A stretch of DNA of 64,000 bases from assembly GCF_026427355.1 (NCBI RefSeq), contig NZ_CP102664.1, forward strand, positions 1,364,001 to 1,428,000, in the 5' to 3' direction. Below the pieces are notes generated by a model. It made no database searches, was not told where the DNA came from, and saw nothing but the letters and a program-made list of their open reading frames with translations. Origin of the DNA: Sphingobium sp. JS3065 (lineage in GTDB: Bacteria; Pseudomonadota; Alphaproteobacteria; Sphingomonadales; Sphingomonadaceae). How positions within the stretch are numbered: the first letter of the stretch is position 1; every line of letters begins with the position of its first letter. Positions 16,814-26,876 of the stretch are shown here, one piece after another. A program made the position numbers and the translations under genes.

Positions 16814-17443
16814 GAAAACGCCTCTCTCAAACACAACCTTCTCCGGAGCCCTCGCATCAACCGAGTCAGCACCGTTTCATAATAGGTACTGTTTTTTAAA
16901 AGATGTTGCAAGCTTGTTCGAATGAGCGCCTGTCGATAGCGGGGGAACGCACAGGTCAGCGACGGTAAACGATCTCAATTAATCCTGCCTAGTCGGCCAG
17001 AAAGCCGATCTTGCGACTATAGCCAAGTTTTCTGGGGTGATTGCGCATCCAGGCAGCAAATAGGGGAGGACCTTGGATCACCTGCCAAGAGGATAGCAGC
17101 AAGGCTTGCCATGACGAGCAGAGGCTGCGAGCTGAGAGCTTAAAACTGGTATAGATGATCAAATTATAGTTGGCCACAGCGCTATCATATTGATCAAGTG
17201 CATCCTGCTTGTGCAGTAGCCCGAAGTATGTCTCGGTTCATAATCATGGTATGGATTGCGCTTACGCCAGGGTTTCCCCCCGCCCCTTGCCAGCACCCAA
17301 GCCCCGAAAATTTCTACCGCCTCCTCGACCGGTCTGAAAACGTCGAATAAAGACCCCAATGGTGAACTGTACTTCGGCTCGGCCCCCCGGTTGCGCAGCC
17401 CGATCGGTGCTCCCGGTTTGGACCGTCCTTGCAAGGACGAATG
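16814..17443. other. Long intergenic region, possible gene remnants
   Basis: 630 bases without a recognisable gene, unusually long for this packed region. Two short minus-strand frames read like protein: 16989-17177 (ending RNHPRKLGYSRKIGFLAD) and 17159-17434 (containing GSLFDVFRPVEEAVEIFGAW). Neither has a family I recognise, and they overlap each other, so they are best treated as decayed gene pieces or chance. The promoter of the BVMO-2 operon should lie in the left part. Confidence 0.35.
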
Positions 17444-19237
17444 TCATGCAAGTATTTGGTCGAGTGGCATGCTGAGGAACGTATCGTCGAGCTTTTCCAC
17501 CAGCGCGAAGCTGTTCTCGGTGGCCGGCAATATGTACTCGAAGCAATATCGGCATGCGGCCAATTTTGCTCGATAAAAAGCTTCGTCCAGCATATCCTCG
17601 TCGGCGAGCCTACGCTCGGCAGTCACCGCTTGCCACAGCCACAGCCACGCAACGACCACGGTTCCGGCCGCGTCGAGGTAAAGCGTAGCGTTGGCCAGAC
17701 CAAGTTCGTCATTAGTCTGACCGATAACAGCGGCAGTTGCTCTCTGCATCTGCGCTAGCGCCTCAGCAAGTCTAGCCGCATACGGGGACAAGGCATTGCT
17801 GCCCAGTGCCTGCCGAATAGTCTCGTTAATGCGATCTGCCAGTAAGTGCAGACCGCGACCGCCTTCCAGTCGAACCTTGCGTCCCAATAAATCAAGGCCG
17901 TGAATTGCGACAGTGCCCTCGTGAATGGGGTTCAGACGATTGTCCCTATAAAGCCGTTCGACGGGGTGATCCAAGGTATATCCTGCGCCGCCAAGGACCT
18001 GGATAGCCAGATCATTCGCTTGAAGACAGTGCTCCGACGGCCATGACTTAGCAATCGGGGTAAGAATATCCAACAGGATGCTGGCATCCTTTCTTTCATC
18101 ACCCTCCGAGACTGCCGCCTTGTCGATCAATAGCGAACAGTAGTAGCACAGCGCGATCGCGCCCTCGACTTTGGTTTTTTGCGCCAGCAACATTCGGCGA
18201 ATGTCTGGGTGCTCGATCAACGGAACCTGCGGTGTCTTGGGATCCTTTTGACCGATCCGGCGACCTTGAAGTCGCTCCTGCGCGTATGATCGCGAGTAAA
18301 GATATCCAACCAGCCCCGACATAGCCGCACCGTGACCGACACCGATCCGCGCCTCATTCATCATGTGGAACATGTATCTGAGGCCCTGATGCGGCTCACC
18401 AACGAGATACCCAACCGTGGCGCCCGTTTCTCCAAAATTGAGCATGCAGTTCGTGATACCACGCTGCCCCATTTTGTGGTTCAGGCCCACCAGCGTAACA
18501 TTATTGTCTGCGCCAGGATTACCATCCTTATCGACTAGCCGCTGTGGCACGATAAACAGGGAAATGCCTTTGACCCCTGCCGCCCCTCCCGGGATTTTCG
18601 CAAGTACCAAATTGACGATATTTTCCTTGATCTGATGCCCAGCACCAGAAATCCACATCTTCGATCCGTGAAGGTGGTAGCTGCCATCTCCAGCAGGCTC
18701 GGCCCGAGTGGTGATATCCGACAATGACGATCCAGCCTGAGGTTCGGAAAGGCACATTGTACCGGTCCAACGTCCCTCAATCATGGGCGCTGCGTAAAGC
18801 CGCTTCTGCTCGTCGGTACCGAATGCCACGAGCAAATGAGCCGCGGCCGTCGTCAGGATGGCGTAGTTGGCAATCGCCTGGTTAGCCGCGATGAACATGC
18901 CATCGACCGCCATTGCCATGGTATACGGCAACTGCAGTCCACCATCATTGTGTCCAAAGGTCTGCGCTGACAACCCGGCGTCGGCGTAAGCCGCAAGGGC
19001 AGCGCCAACCTCGGGAATGATTTGCACTTTGCCGTCAACCATACGGGGTGGATTTGCGTCCAGTTCTACCGCCGACGGTAGAAAGATCTCCGTCGCCATT
19101 CGCTCCGCAGAGTCAAGTATTTGTTCCACCGTGTCACGATCACAATGAGCATAAAACGGGCTGGCTAAAATTTCGCCCAGTCCGAATACGTCGAAAAGAA
19201 CGAACTCGATATTACGGCGGTCGACGATGGGTGACAC
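17444..19237 (-). CDS. Acyl-CoA dehydrogenase, long (~600 aa) FadE type
   Basis: A 597-residue acyl-CoA dehydrogenase; the C-terminal extension beyond ~400 residues marks the long class. I place the start at the GTG at 19237, which has GAGG 8 bases before it; the open frame extends 12 codons further only to a TTG. Visible: the FAD/substrate motif TMCLSEPQAGSSLSDITT, KMWISGAGH, the mid-domain NHKMGQRGITNCML, QVLGGAGYTLDHPVERLYRD and the catalytic Glu (about residue 440) in HEGTVAIHGLDLLGRK. It introduces the alpha-beta double bond into an acyl-CoA. With the MaoC, thiolase and SDR genes just upstream it forms a complete beta-oxidation set. Confidence 0.94.
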   Translation of the reverse strand: MSPIVDRRNIEFVLFDVFGLGEILASPFYAHCDRDTVEQILDSAERMATEIFLPSAVELDANPPRMVDGKVQIIPEVGAALAAYADAGLSAQTFGHNDGGLQLPYTMAMAVDGMFIAANQAIANYAILTTAAAHLLVAFGTDEQKRLYAAPMIEGRWTGTMCLSEPQAGSSLSDITTRAEPAGDGSYHLHGSKMWISGAGHQIKENIVNLVLAKIPGGAAGVKGISLFIVPQRLVDKDGNPGADNNVTLVGLNHKMGQRGITNCMLNFGETGATVGYLVGEPHQGLRYMFHMMNEARIGVGHGAAMSGLVGYLYSRSYAQERLQGRRIGQKDPKTPQVPLIEHPDIRRMLLAQKTKVEGAIALCYYCSLLIDKAAVSEGDERKDASILLDILTPIAKSWPSEHCLQANDLAIQVLGGAGYTLDHPVERLYRDNRLNPIHEGTVAIHGLDLLGRKVRLEGGRGLHLLADRINETIRQALGSNALSPYAARLAEALAQMQRATAAVIGQTNDELGLANATLYLDAAGTVVVAWLWLWQAVTAERRLADEDMLDEAFYRAKLAACRYCFEYILPATENSFALVEKLDDTFLSMPLDQILA

Positions 19238-19302
19238 GATAAAAACCTCGATGTTGGATGCTCCGGCGACCAATTTGAAATCGTAAATTGGTCACATGGA
19301 AT

Positions 19303-19764
19303 TCAAAGGATCGTCATTACAAGCCAATCGGCAATCGCAGCCGGAGTTGTTTCGCCCTCGATTTCCAAGTTGACCCCGACAGTAGAGAGCAGTTGCCCCG
19401 GCGCGCGCTGCTCAAGGTTTAATAGAGTAAAAACCGCACGTACCCGCTTGCCGGACAGTACCGGCTTCAAAAAGCGCACGCGATTAAAGCCGTAATTTAT
19501 TTCCATCATGGCCGAAGCGATCTTAGGAAGACCTGTTTCAGCCATGGCGGACAACATCGACAGCGAAAGAAACCCATGGGCGATTGTGCCACCGAAGGGA
19601 GTGTGACTAGCCGCTTCGGGATCGATATGGATAAACTGCCGATCTTCGGTCACAGCTGCGAATTGATTAATCCGCACCTGGTCGAGCGCCACCCAATTCG
19701 AAGTGCCGACCGTTTGCCCGACCAATGCCCTGTAATCATCCAGTCCAATGCGCGGCACGCTCAT
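19303..19764 (-). CDS. MaoC-like enoyl-CoA hydratase (hotdog fold)
   Basis: A 153-residue single hotdog-domain protein of the MaoC/(R)-hydratase type. The catalytic Asp and His are visible in FAAVTEDRQFIHIDPEAA and FGGTIAHGFLSLSM, the standard D-x4-H and GxxxHG pattern. It hydrates a trans-2-enoyl-CoA, usually giving the (R)-3-hydroxyacyl-CoA. That fits the MFE2-like SDR upstream, whose relatives are (3R)-specific dehydrogenases. It lies between the thiolase (108 bases) and the acyl-CoA dehydrogenase (65 bases), same strand. Confidence 0.93.
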   Translation of the reverse strand: MSVPRIGLDDYRALVGQTVGTSNWVALDQVRINQFAAVTEDRQFIHIDPEAASHTPFGGTIAHGFLSLSMLSAMAETGLPKIASAMMEINYGFNRVRFLKPVLSGKRVRAVFTLLNLEQRAPGQLLSTVGVNLEIEGETTPAAIADWLVMTIL

Positions 19765-19872
19765 GGATATACCCCTATTTGCTTACAAATCGCCAGGTTT
19801 CCCTGACGCTTGACCCGCGCTGACCCTGAAAGCTGGGAAACCAACGGCGTTAAGGCGCGGCTTTCGATATTC

Positions 19873-21045
19873 TCACAGCACTTCGAACAGCCCCGCAGCG
19901 CCCATGCCACCCCCCACACACATCGTCACCACGACGAAGCGCGCACCGCGTCGCTTGCCCTCAATCAGAGCGTGGCCGACCATCCGCGTGCCCGACATGC
20001 CATATGGATGCCCAATCGAAATGGCCCCCCCATTGACGTTCAGAAGGTCATTGGGAATGCCCAGCGTGTCCCGACAATAGAGCACCTGCACCGCAAACGC
20101 TTCGTTCAGCTCCCAAAGTCCGATGTCGTCCATTTTTAAGCCGAAGCGCTCCAGCAATTTGGGCACTGCAAAGACCGGTCCAATGCCCATCTCATCAGGC
20201 TTCGTACCGGCAACGGCCATGCCGACATAGCGCCCTAATGGTACGAGACCCCGCCGACTTGCGAGACCTGCTTCCATGACGACGCAAGCCGCGGCACCAT
20301 CGGACAATTGGCTGGCATTACCGGCGGTTATGCAGCCACCATCCAGGACCGGCCTGAGACCGCGAAGCCCTTCGATCGTGGTCTCGGGGCGATTGCCCTC
20401 GTCCTTGATGATGCGAACGTCCTTGTAGCTCGATGCACCGGTGGCTTTATCGGTCAGCTTCATCTTCGCCTCGACCGGGACGATCTCCTCGTCAAATGCA
20501 CCGCCGGCCTGGGCCAAGGCGGTACGATGCTGCGATTGCAGTGCATATTCGTCCTGCGCTTCGCGGCTAATACCGTAACGCTTTGCCACTGTTTCCGCGG
20601 TATCCAGCATCGGCATGAACATGTCGGGCACCATTGCGACAAGTTCCGGGTCCGCGGTTACGCGTAATTCCGCCGTCTGGACAAGCGAGATCGATTCGAC
20701 ACCCCCCGCCACTACGACGTCCATGCGATCCACGACGATCTGCTTTGCCGCGGTAGCAATGGTCATCAGACCCGAAGAACATTGCCTGTCAATTGACATG
20801 CCCGAAACCGTATGGGGAAGTCCCGCGCGCAGTGCTGCGGTACGGCCAATAGTGGCCTGATGCCCCTGCTGCAGCGACGCGCCTAGCAGAACGTCGTCAA
20901 TCTCAGCAGGATCGACGCCGGCACGCTGGACCGCCGCGACGATTGCGTGCGACGCGAGCGTGGGCGCGGGCGTTGCGTTAAACGCGCCCCGATAGGCGCG
21001 ACCGATCGGCGTTCTGGCCATAGACACAATCACAGCATCGCGCAT
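19873..21045 (-). CDS. Thiolase (acetyl-CoA C-acyltransferase)
   Basis: A 390-residue degradative-type thiolase. The three catalytic positions are clear: nucleophile Cys89 in DRQCSSG, His346 in GHPYGMSG and Cys376 in TMCVGGGMG. It cleaves a 3-ketoacyl-CoA to acetyl-CoA (or propionyl-CoA) and a shortened acyl-CoA. An excellent AGGAGG lies 6 bases before the ATG, inside the end of the upstream SDR gene, whose stop is one base away, so the two are translationally linked. Confidence 0.95.
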   Translation of the reverse strand: MRDAVIVSMARTPIGRAYRGAFNATPAPTLASHAIVAAVQRAGVDPAEIDDVLLGASLQQGHQATIGRTAALRAGLPHTVSGMSIDRQCSSGLMTIATAAKQIVVDRMDVVVAGGVESISLVQTAELRVTADPELVAMVPDMFMPMLDTAETVAKRYGISREAQDEYALQSQHRTALAQAGGAFDEEIVPVEAKMKLTDKATGASSYKDVRIIKDEGNRPETTIEGLRGLRPVLDGGCITAGNASQLSDGAAACVVMEAGLASRRGLVPLGRYVGMAVAGTKPDEMGIGPVFAVPKLLERFGLKMDDIGLWELNEAFAVQVLYCRDTLGIPNDLLNVNGGAISIGHPYGMSGTRMVGHALIEGKRRGARFVVVTMCVGGGMGAAGLFEVL

Positions 21046-21046
21046 T

Positions 21047-21967
21047 TCAGGCCTCCTGGGTCACTGCGAGGCGGAAACCAGCTTTCCGCAATTCAACATC
21101 ACCCTGGACGCCACCGCGCTCGGGAACAATCTCCCCGTCGCGATCGGTAAGCTCGGCATACCGGCTAAGGATTTGCTCTGCCGCATCTTCCCCGGGTGGA
21201 ACGAAGATGCCAGACGTCAGGGTGATGTTGGCCTCCTCGAAGCTCCCTGCGCCAGCACAAATGATTGCCCGATTTGGCGCAGCTTCGGAGACGAGGGCCA
21301 GAACGGCGGGGCTTACCTGGGCTGGAGCGAGAGCATCGAGCATATTCTGAGGCATCAAGCCTTCGAGCATCCGCGTTGCGGCTGTTGGCGCCAGACAATT
21401 GACGCGCACGTTGTACTTTTCGCCCTCCAGACCAAGTGTTTGCATGAACCCCACGAGCGCCAGCTTGGCCGCACCATAGTTCGACTGCCCGAAATTGCCG
21501 TAAAGGCCTGACGACGAGGTAGTCATAACAATACGACCATAACCCTGATCGCGCATGAGATCCCAAACTGCCTTGGTGCAGTTAACGGCGCCCATCAGGT
21601 GGACGTCCACCACTGCACGGAAATCGGCCAGATCCATTTTGGCAAACGTCCGGTCGCGAAGAATGCCCGCATTATTGACAAGAATATCCACGCGACCCCA
21701 GCGCGCGATCACATCGGCAACCATCGCTTCCACTTCAGCATAATCGGTTACAGAAGCACCGTTCGCAATTGCCTCACCACCAGCTGATTTGATTTCTGAT
21801 ACCACTTTTTCAGCGGCTGATAAGGAAGCCCCCGTGCCATCCGCCGCGCCACCAAGATCATTGACGAGCACCTTGGCTCCCTGCCGAGCAAGAAGCAGCG
21901 CATGCTCGCGCCCCAAACCGCCACCTGCCCCTGTTACAATTGCGACGCGGCCACTAAGATCCACCAT
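21047..21967 (-). CDS. SDR of the MFE-2 type, likely (3R)-hydroxyacyl-CoA dehydrogenase
   Basis: A 306-residue SDR. The start at 21967 is preferred over an ATG 4 codons upstream because GGAGAG lies 4 bases before it. It matches the dehydrogenase part of peroxisomal multifunctional enzyme 2: TGAGGGLG at about 12-19, [38 protein letters not shown] with the catalytic Tyr/Lys, and a tail beyond the usual SDR end ([16 protein letters not shown]...). Such proteins oxidise (3R)-hydroxyacyl-CoA with NAD. With MaoC hydratase, thiolase and acyl-CoA dehydrogenase directly downstream this gives one full beta-oxidation turn. Confidence 0.92.
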   Translation of the reverse strand: MVDLSGRVAIVTGAGGGLGREHALLLARQGAKVLVNDLGGAADGTGASLSAAEKVVSEIKSAGGEAIANGASVTDYAEVEAMVADVIARWGRVDILVNNAGILRDRTFAKMDLADFRAVVDVHLMGAVNCTKAVWDLMRDQGYGRIVMTTSSSGLYGNFGQSNYGAAKLALVGFMQTLGLEGEKYNVRVNCLAPTAATRMLEGLMPQNMLDALAPAQVSPAVLALVSEAAPNRAIICAGAGSFEEANITLTSGIFVPPGEDAAEQILSRYAELTDRDGEIVPERGGVQGDVELRKAGFRLAVTQEA

Positions 21968-22400
21968 ACAACTCTCCATCTTGAGGTACGCGCCGGACCA
22001 GCCAAACGCCTGAAACCTCGCATAAGCAACGACGCCGTTCTAAGCCGACTCGTTCATAGGGTCAATATTATTTGAATATTCGTACCGGTTAATCCGGAAT
22101 GCCGGCTTCGCTTCTGTAATGATCACCAATGTAACGCGGTCTAAAATGCCGGAGACGCTTTCTGTGTGGAACAGTCCGACCACGCACGCCGCGTGATGCA
22201 CGTTTCGAGAACGTCAACTGCATCACTAATATGGCCCTCGCGGGCCTTCGAAGGCACCACGAGGGTACTGATCACTTCATATCAAGCCAGATTAAGAAGC
22301 GACGTCGTCACGCGACAGCAATGCGGCATTACTCGCTCGTCAACCTGAGAATATGCTTGGATGAACCAGCCTTTGTTCGAAGCTACGACCTTCTCGCGCG
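21968..22400. other. Intergenic region, likely promoter of the beta-oxidation operon
   Basis: 433 bases without a convincing gene. Near the right-hand SDR operon start, AATATT at 22064-22069 and again at 22075-22080 form a symmetrical AT-rich element, followed by CCGG-TTAAT-CCGG. Such symmetry is common in operators, but the protein that would bind it is unknown. Nothing else is recognisable. Confidence 0.35.
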
Positions 22401-23132
22401 CTACACCGCAGTGTAACCGCCATCAACCATGATATGCGCGCCGACAATAAAACTGGCTTCGTCCGAAGCGAGGAATAGCACCGGTTTAGCGATTTCCTCC
22501 GGTTCGGCAATTCGCCCGATGGGATGAGCTGCGACCAGTTGAGACATTATGTCGTCTGTTGCCTGCAACTCAACCATTGGCGTGCGAACGAATCCGGGAG
22601 AAACGCAGTTTACACGGATGCCCCTAGACGCAAACTCGATACCCAATGAGCGGGTCAGATTGACAACGGCTCCTTTAGCGGCGGTGTAAGAGGCGTGCTC
22701 TGGATACCCGACATGACCTAGGATGGAACCGATATTAACGATGGCGCCCCCTTTCCCACCTTCAAGCATATGCCGAATTGCAGCCTGCGACACGTAGAAA
22801 CAGCCATCGAGATTAACGGCGAGCGTCCTGCGCCACTCCTTGGGCGACAAAGATTCACTCGGCTCTACCGCCCCTATCCCCGCACTATTGACCAAAATGT
22901 CTATTCCGCCCAAAACGTCTACAGCGTCGGCGACCATCCTTGTAGCTTGCGCAGCGTCACTTACATCAACCGCTAAACGCAAAACTCGTTCGTCTTGGTC
23001 TATTTCAGGAAGCCGCAAATCTGCACTTGCAACCTTAGCTCCTTCCGAAAGAAAGGCGGCCACACAAGCAGCCCCAATGCCCGATGAACCGCCAGTGATA
23101 AGTACGGTCTTGTCCGCAAAACGCCTAATCAT
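22401..23132 (-). CDS. Short-chain dehydrogenase/reductase (SDR)
   Basis: Classical SDR, 243 residues. TGGSSGIG at about 14-21, SADLR after strand beta2 (acidic, so NAD preferred), NSAGIG, the serine in NIGSILGHVG and YTAAK as the catalytic pair. GGAG lies 7 bases before the ATG. It is the second gene after the TonB receptor at 24223-26469, separated from the next SDR by 154 bases. The family is too broad to name a substrate; oxidation of a hydroxyl group on the catabolised compound is likely. Confidence 0.9.
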   Translation of the reverse strand: MIRRFADKTVLITGGSSGIGAACVAAFLSEGAKVASADLRLPEIDQDERVLRLAVDVSDAAQATRMVADAVDVLGGIDILVNSAGIGAVEPSESLSPKEWRRTLAVNLDGCFYVSQAAIRHMLEGGKGGAIVNIGSILGHVGYPEHASYTAAKGAVVNLTRSLGIEFASRGIRVNCVSPGFVRTPMVELQATDDIMSQLVAAHPIGRIAEPEEIAKPVLFLASDEASFIVGAHIMVDGGYTAV

Positions 23133-23286
23133 AGGTCATCTCCATGAGGGGCCGGCCTCGAAATTAAGTTGATAAGTATCAGCGGGCTAGCTTGACGCTG
23201 GACAAATTCATTGAGCCGTAGAATTGAAACACCGCCCCGATATTAAGGATGGAACGAGTTAAATATAACTCTAAATAAAGTGCTGG

Positions 23287-24156
23287 TTATTCTTCTGCTG
23301 CCAACTCATCCTCAGCCATTTTCTTGGCATTCTGAAGATGTTCCGTAATATATTCCGGGTCCAGCGGTGGCCTGTGGACGCTGAGTCCCCCGTCAACTGC
23401 GAGTTCGGTTCCTGTAACGAATGCAGACTCATCCGAACCGAGATAAGTGGCAGCATAAGCTATGTCCGACGGACGACCGTATCGGGGGAAGGGTTGCCAA
23501 TTCGATGCCATCTCGTGCAGGTGTTGAGGCATAAGGTCAGCAACAGCAGGCGAAGCGCCCACCGTGGCACCCCATATGGATGTGAGGTACATGCCAGGAA
23601 CAATGACGTTAACCCGTATATTATCTTTCGCGAGATCGAATGCTGCCCAACGCCCCAAGTGTAAAACAGCACCTTTGGCAACCACATAGGCCACAGGCGT
23701 TTGTGCTTTGAAAGTTTTGCATGACGCCGAGGAGAAAAGAATAATTGATCCATTTCCCCTGCGCTTCATGGCCGGAATGGAGTGCTTGATCAAGAATACG
23801 TGACTGCGCAAAAGCACGGCTTGCGCATCGTCCCAATCCTCGATTGTCACATCAGCCAGACCTTTCCTGGCCGCAGGACTGGCTGCGACATGGCACATAA
23901 TATCTAGGCCGCCAAACTCTTCCTCCGCCATGGAAATAGACCGAGCGATGTCGTCTTCGCTCCGGATATCGCAACGACAGAATTTGACGTCGCCTCGGAA
24001 ACGAGCTTCAAGTGCGGCCCCCTTCGATTCCTGAATGTCGGCAACGACGACTTTCGCGCCTTCACGGACGTACATCTCCACGATGCCCAGCCCCATACCG
24101 GACACCCCGCCAGTGACGACCGCTACCTTGCCTTTCAAACGAGCTTGCATAGCCAC
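23287..24156 (-). CDS. Short-chain dehydrogenase/reductase (SDR) with C-terminal extension
   Basis: A 289-residue classical SDR. TGGVSGMG glycine motif, VADIQ acidic residue favouring NAD, CHVAAS in place of NNAG, a serine in LFSSASC and YVVAK as the Tyr/Lys pair. The usual end (TGTELAVDGGLSVHRP) is followed by about 30 charged residues (PEYITEHLQNAKKMAEDELAAEE) that are unusual and may aid oligomer contacts. The start is ambiguous: a GTG at 24156 with AAGG 5 bases away, or an ATG two codons later with poorer spacing. It lies 66 bases after the TonB receptor stop. Confidence 0.9.
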   Translation of the reverse strand: MAMQARLKGKVAVVTGGVSGMGLGIVEMYVREGAKVVVADIQESKGAALEARFRGDVKFCRCDIRSEDDIARSISMAEEEFGGLDIMCHVAASPAARKGLADVTIEDWDDAQAVLLRSHVFLIKHSIPAMKRRGNGSIILFSSASCKTFKAQTPVAYVVAKGAVLHLGRWAAFDLAKDNIRVNVIVPGMYLTSIWGATVGASPAVADLMPQHLHEMASNWQPFPRYGRPSDIAYAATYLGSDESAFVTGTELAVDGGLSVHRPPLDPEYITEHLQNAKKMAEDELAAEE

Positions 24157-24222
24157 TCAGACCTTCCGTGTGCGTTAACCGCAAGCGCTAGGATTGCGCT
24201 TAACTAATGCCGAATGTTGGTA

Positions 24223-26469
24223 CTAAAACTTTGAAGTGACCCGTACTCCATAGGTTCGGGGCATGCCCCACGCATAAATCGCTTCGTCGCCAAATGGCGC
24301 TCCAGATTCAAAATATTTCTTGTCAAACAAGTTCTTCGCAAAGACCTCCACCCGATAGCGATCACTTGCGTCGGCCCATCCGGCACGAGCATCGACGAGT
24401 GTATAAGCTGGTTGATAGGTAAACGGCGAATTGTCCGGACGGAAGTTTTTGCGACTTTGATAACTCGCGTTAGCGCCAAAAATCAGCCTACTGTCATTTG
24501 CAAGCCGCGGCTCCCAATTGAAACCCCCGAAAATGGAGGTTTTGGGCGTATTAGCTAGGACGTTGCCATCAATCGGCCGTCCACCGATAATGACCCCCGG
24601 TGCCCGAACCTTATTATGATTTAACGATAGACCCGCATTAAATGAGAGCTCATCGATTGGACGGAAAGCAATTTCGGCCTCCAGTCCGTCGATCTTCGCT
24701 TTACCTATGTTGGTGTACACCACGCCGATGGTGTTCGTCCCTGGAATAGGAACGGTGGCAGCAGCTTGAATTTTATCCCAAATAGTATGGTATATTGTCA
24801 AATTAGCGGTAAGACGCCGGTCTAGCCAACTGGATTTGACACCAAGTTCATAGGCGGTGATCTTTTCAGGCGCCACAGGTCCTGCGGTCGCAGCCGAAAA
24901 TTGCCCCGTCGCATTAAAGCCGCCGACTTTATACCCGGTCGAAGCTGTTGCAAAAAACATGACATCTTGCGCTACGTGATAATCTGCCCCTAGCCGCCAA
25001 GTGATAGCATCCGGCGCTGTCCCAGAATCGAGCAGGAATGTTCTTGTGCCCAACCGAGTTCCCGGAACGCTCCCAGCAGAGACACCAGCCAGCAGGATAT
25101 CCTTTTTATCCTTGGTATACCGCGCGCCAGCAGTCAGATTGAATGTGTCGGTGAGAGCATAAGTGCCCTGAGCAAACACAGAGTAGCTTGTTATAGACTG
25201 ATCGGCCCAGTTACCTGCAGGTATGAATGGCAAACTCGAGGTGTAAAATCGCTTATCGTGATAGTAAAAACCTCCGACTTGCCACTTCAATTTATCACTT
25301 TTTCCACTTAAGCGAATTTCTTGGCTAATCTGTTCATGGTCAATGTCGAAAACTTGTAAAAATCGTCCTGCTGACTGGCCTATAGGAGCGCGATCAGCAT
25401 CAAAGCCCTCAAATTTCCGGATCGTTTCATAAGCGGTAATCGACGTTAGCGTCACCCCTCCAAGATCCAGTTCGATATGGCCGCTTGCACCCCAACCATG
25501 CCGGGAAAAGCTAAGATCCTCGCCAGAATAAGCTAAGCTCCGGGTGAAAGTTGGGTTACGATATCCAAGACTGTTGACACATTGATTGGCCAGCACCTGA
25601 TCAAGGGCACAGGAAGCAGCAGGATTTCCTGGTTGCCGCGTACCTTTGAATGCCCCACCATCGTTCCGACCCGACGCATCTGTGAAATGCGCAGACAGCG
25701 TGATGCTTAATGCGTCAGTCGGATCGAAAGCCAGAATGCCACGAAGGTCAACCGCGTGATCCGTGGTCCCCAGACGAAGACCATTTACGACATCAGTCTG
25801 GTATCCGTTGTTCGAATTAAAGCGACCGGCCAGGCGCGCTCGAACGGTATCGCTGAGGGGGCCGGAAACATAACCTTCCAAGACCACGTCATCATAGTTG
25901 CCGTATTGCACCGTCGCACCGGCGGCGAACTCCTGCGTTGGTTTTGCCGATATGAAATTGATCAATCCACCGGTCGCATTACGCCCCCACAAAGTGCCTT
26001 GGGGGCCACGTAAGACTTCAACCCGCTCCAGATCGAAGACTGGCGTGGCTGCAAGCGCGTTATTTCCTTGATAAACGTCATCGCGATACGTTGCGACCGA
26101 AGACTCACTAGTATAGCTCAGGTCCAACATGGCCACGCCGCGGACGACGAAGATAGGAAAACCAGCCGCGCCCGCTGGCGCTTGAAAAGTAATACTTGGC
26201 ATCTGACGGAATATATCTTGAGGCTTGTTTACGCCCATGCTTTTCAGGGCGTCGCCGCTCAACGCAGAGACCGCAATTGGCACATCCTGAAGCCTTTCCG
26301 AGCGGCGCTGGGCAGTTATTACGATATCAGCTCCAGCAGGCTCTGCAGCTTGCGCCAGCGGGCTCGTACTGTCTTTTTCGCCTGTCGCCACCTGAGCATA
26401 TCCTGGGACAGTCCCGGCAAGCGCGGAACAAGAGCCTAGAAGCGCTCCAAGAATAAATTGCTGCCTCAT
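24223..26469 (-). CDS. TonB-dependent outer-membrane receptor
   Basis: A 748-residue receptor. The start at 26469 is chosen because GAGAGG lies 7 bases upstream and the signal peptide (MRQQFILGALLGSCSALAGT to GYAQ) follows directly; the frame runs 11 codons further to a poorly placed ATG. It has a TonB-box-like ADIVITAQRRSE, the plug (VPIAVSALSGDAL, FVVRGVAMLD, LERVEVLRGPQGTLWGRNATGG) and a barrel ending in YGVRVTSKF. It brings a ligand across the outer membrane using TonB energy. It heads the run of minus-strand genes and is probably cotranscribed with the two SDRs. It shares the class but not close sequence with the receptor at 419-2872. Confidence 0.94.
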   Translation of the reverse strand: MRQQFILGALLGSCSALAGTVPGYAQVATGEKDSTSPLAQAAEPAGADIVITAQRRSERLQDVPIAVSALSGDALKSMGVNKPQDIFRQMPSITFQAPAGAAGFPIFVVRGVAMLDLSYTSESSVATYRDDVYQGNNALAATPVFDLERVEVLRGPQGTLWGRNATGGLINFISAKPTQEFAAGATVQYGNYDDVVLEGYVSGPLSDTVRARLAGRFNSNNGYQTDVVNGLRLGTTDHAVDLRGILAFDPTDALSITLSAHFTDASGRNDGGAFKGTRQPGNPAASCALDQVLANQCVNSLGYRNPTFTRSLAYSGEDLSFSRHGWGASGHIELDLGGVTLTSITAYETIRKFEGFDADRAPIGQSAGRFLQVFDIDHEQISQEIRLSGKSDKLKWQVGGFYYHDKRFYTSSLPFIPAGNWADQSITSYSVFAQGTYALTDTFNLTAGARYTKDKKDILLAGVSAGSVPGTRLGTRTFLLDSGTAPDAITWRLGADYHVAQDVMFFATASTGYKVGGFNATGQFSAATAGPVAPEKITAYELGVKSSWLDRRLTANLTIYHTIWDKIQAAATVPIPGTNTIGVVYTNIGKAKIDGLEAEIAFRPIDELSFNAGLSLNHNKVRAPGVIIGGRPIDGNVLANTPKTSIFGGFNWEPRLANDSRLIFGANASYQSRKNFRPDNSPFTYQPAYTLVDARAGWADASDRYRVEVFAKNLFDKKYFESGAPFGDEAIYAWGMPRTYGVRVTSKF

Positions 26470-26876
26470 GATTTTTCCTCTCTTAGTACCACTTTTTTTC
26501 ATTCTTTCGGTGACGAGCGATTTTCAGTCAAGAAGATTCTCGTCGGCGTGCCGGAAAACCTGGAGATGCGGTGTTCGACGCATTTCTTCTACCCGCAAGA
26601 AAACGCTTATGGCTCGATGGAATAGCTGCATCTTGGAGCGCTACAACGCCGCGTGAGCTGCCCGGACGCCCACTAACGCCCCCATTCGGCTTCCATCCAC
26701 GAACGACTGGCAGGTGAATGTTTGACCTTATGTACCACATTCGATAGGTTTGATCATATTGATCTGCAGAGACTCGGCAGAAGTGCTGATGCCACCGTAG
26801 CCCGCGAGGTGATGCACTACCGAACCGACAGAGATCTGCGGCTGAAAAGATGATCGCGTTAAACAAGGAGAGAGTT
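26470..26876. promoter_or_regulatory. Divergent intergenic region between TonB receptor and racemase-family gene
   Basis: 407 bases separating two genes read in opposite directions, so both promoters should lie here. A TTGACC at 26722-26727 with a weak TAGGTT 17 bases later could serve the plus-strand gene. GATC-ATATT-GATC near 26752 is a small symmetrical element. No open frame here is convincing. Confidence 0.4.
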
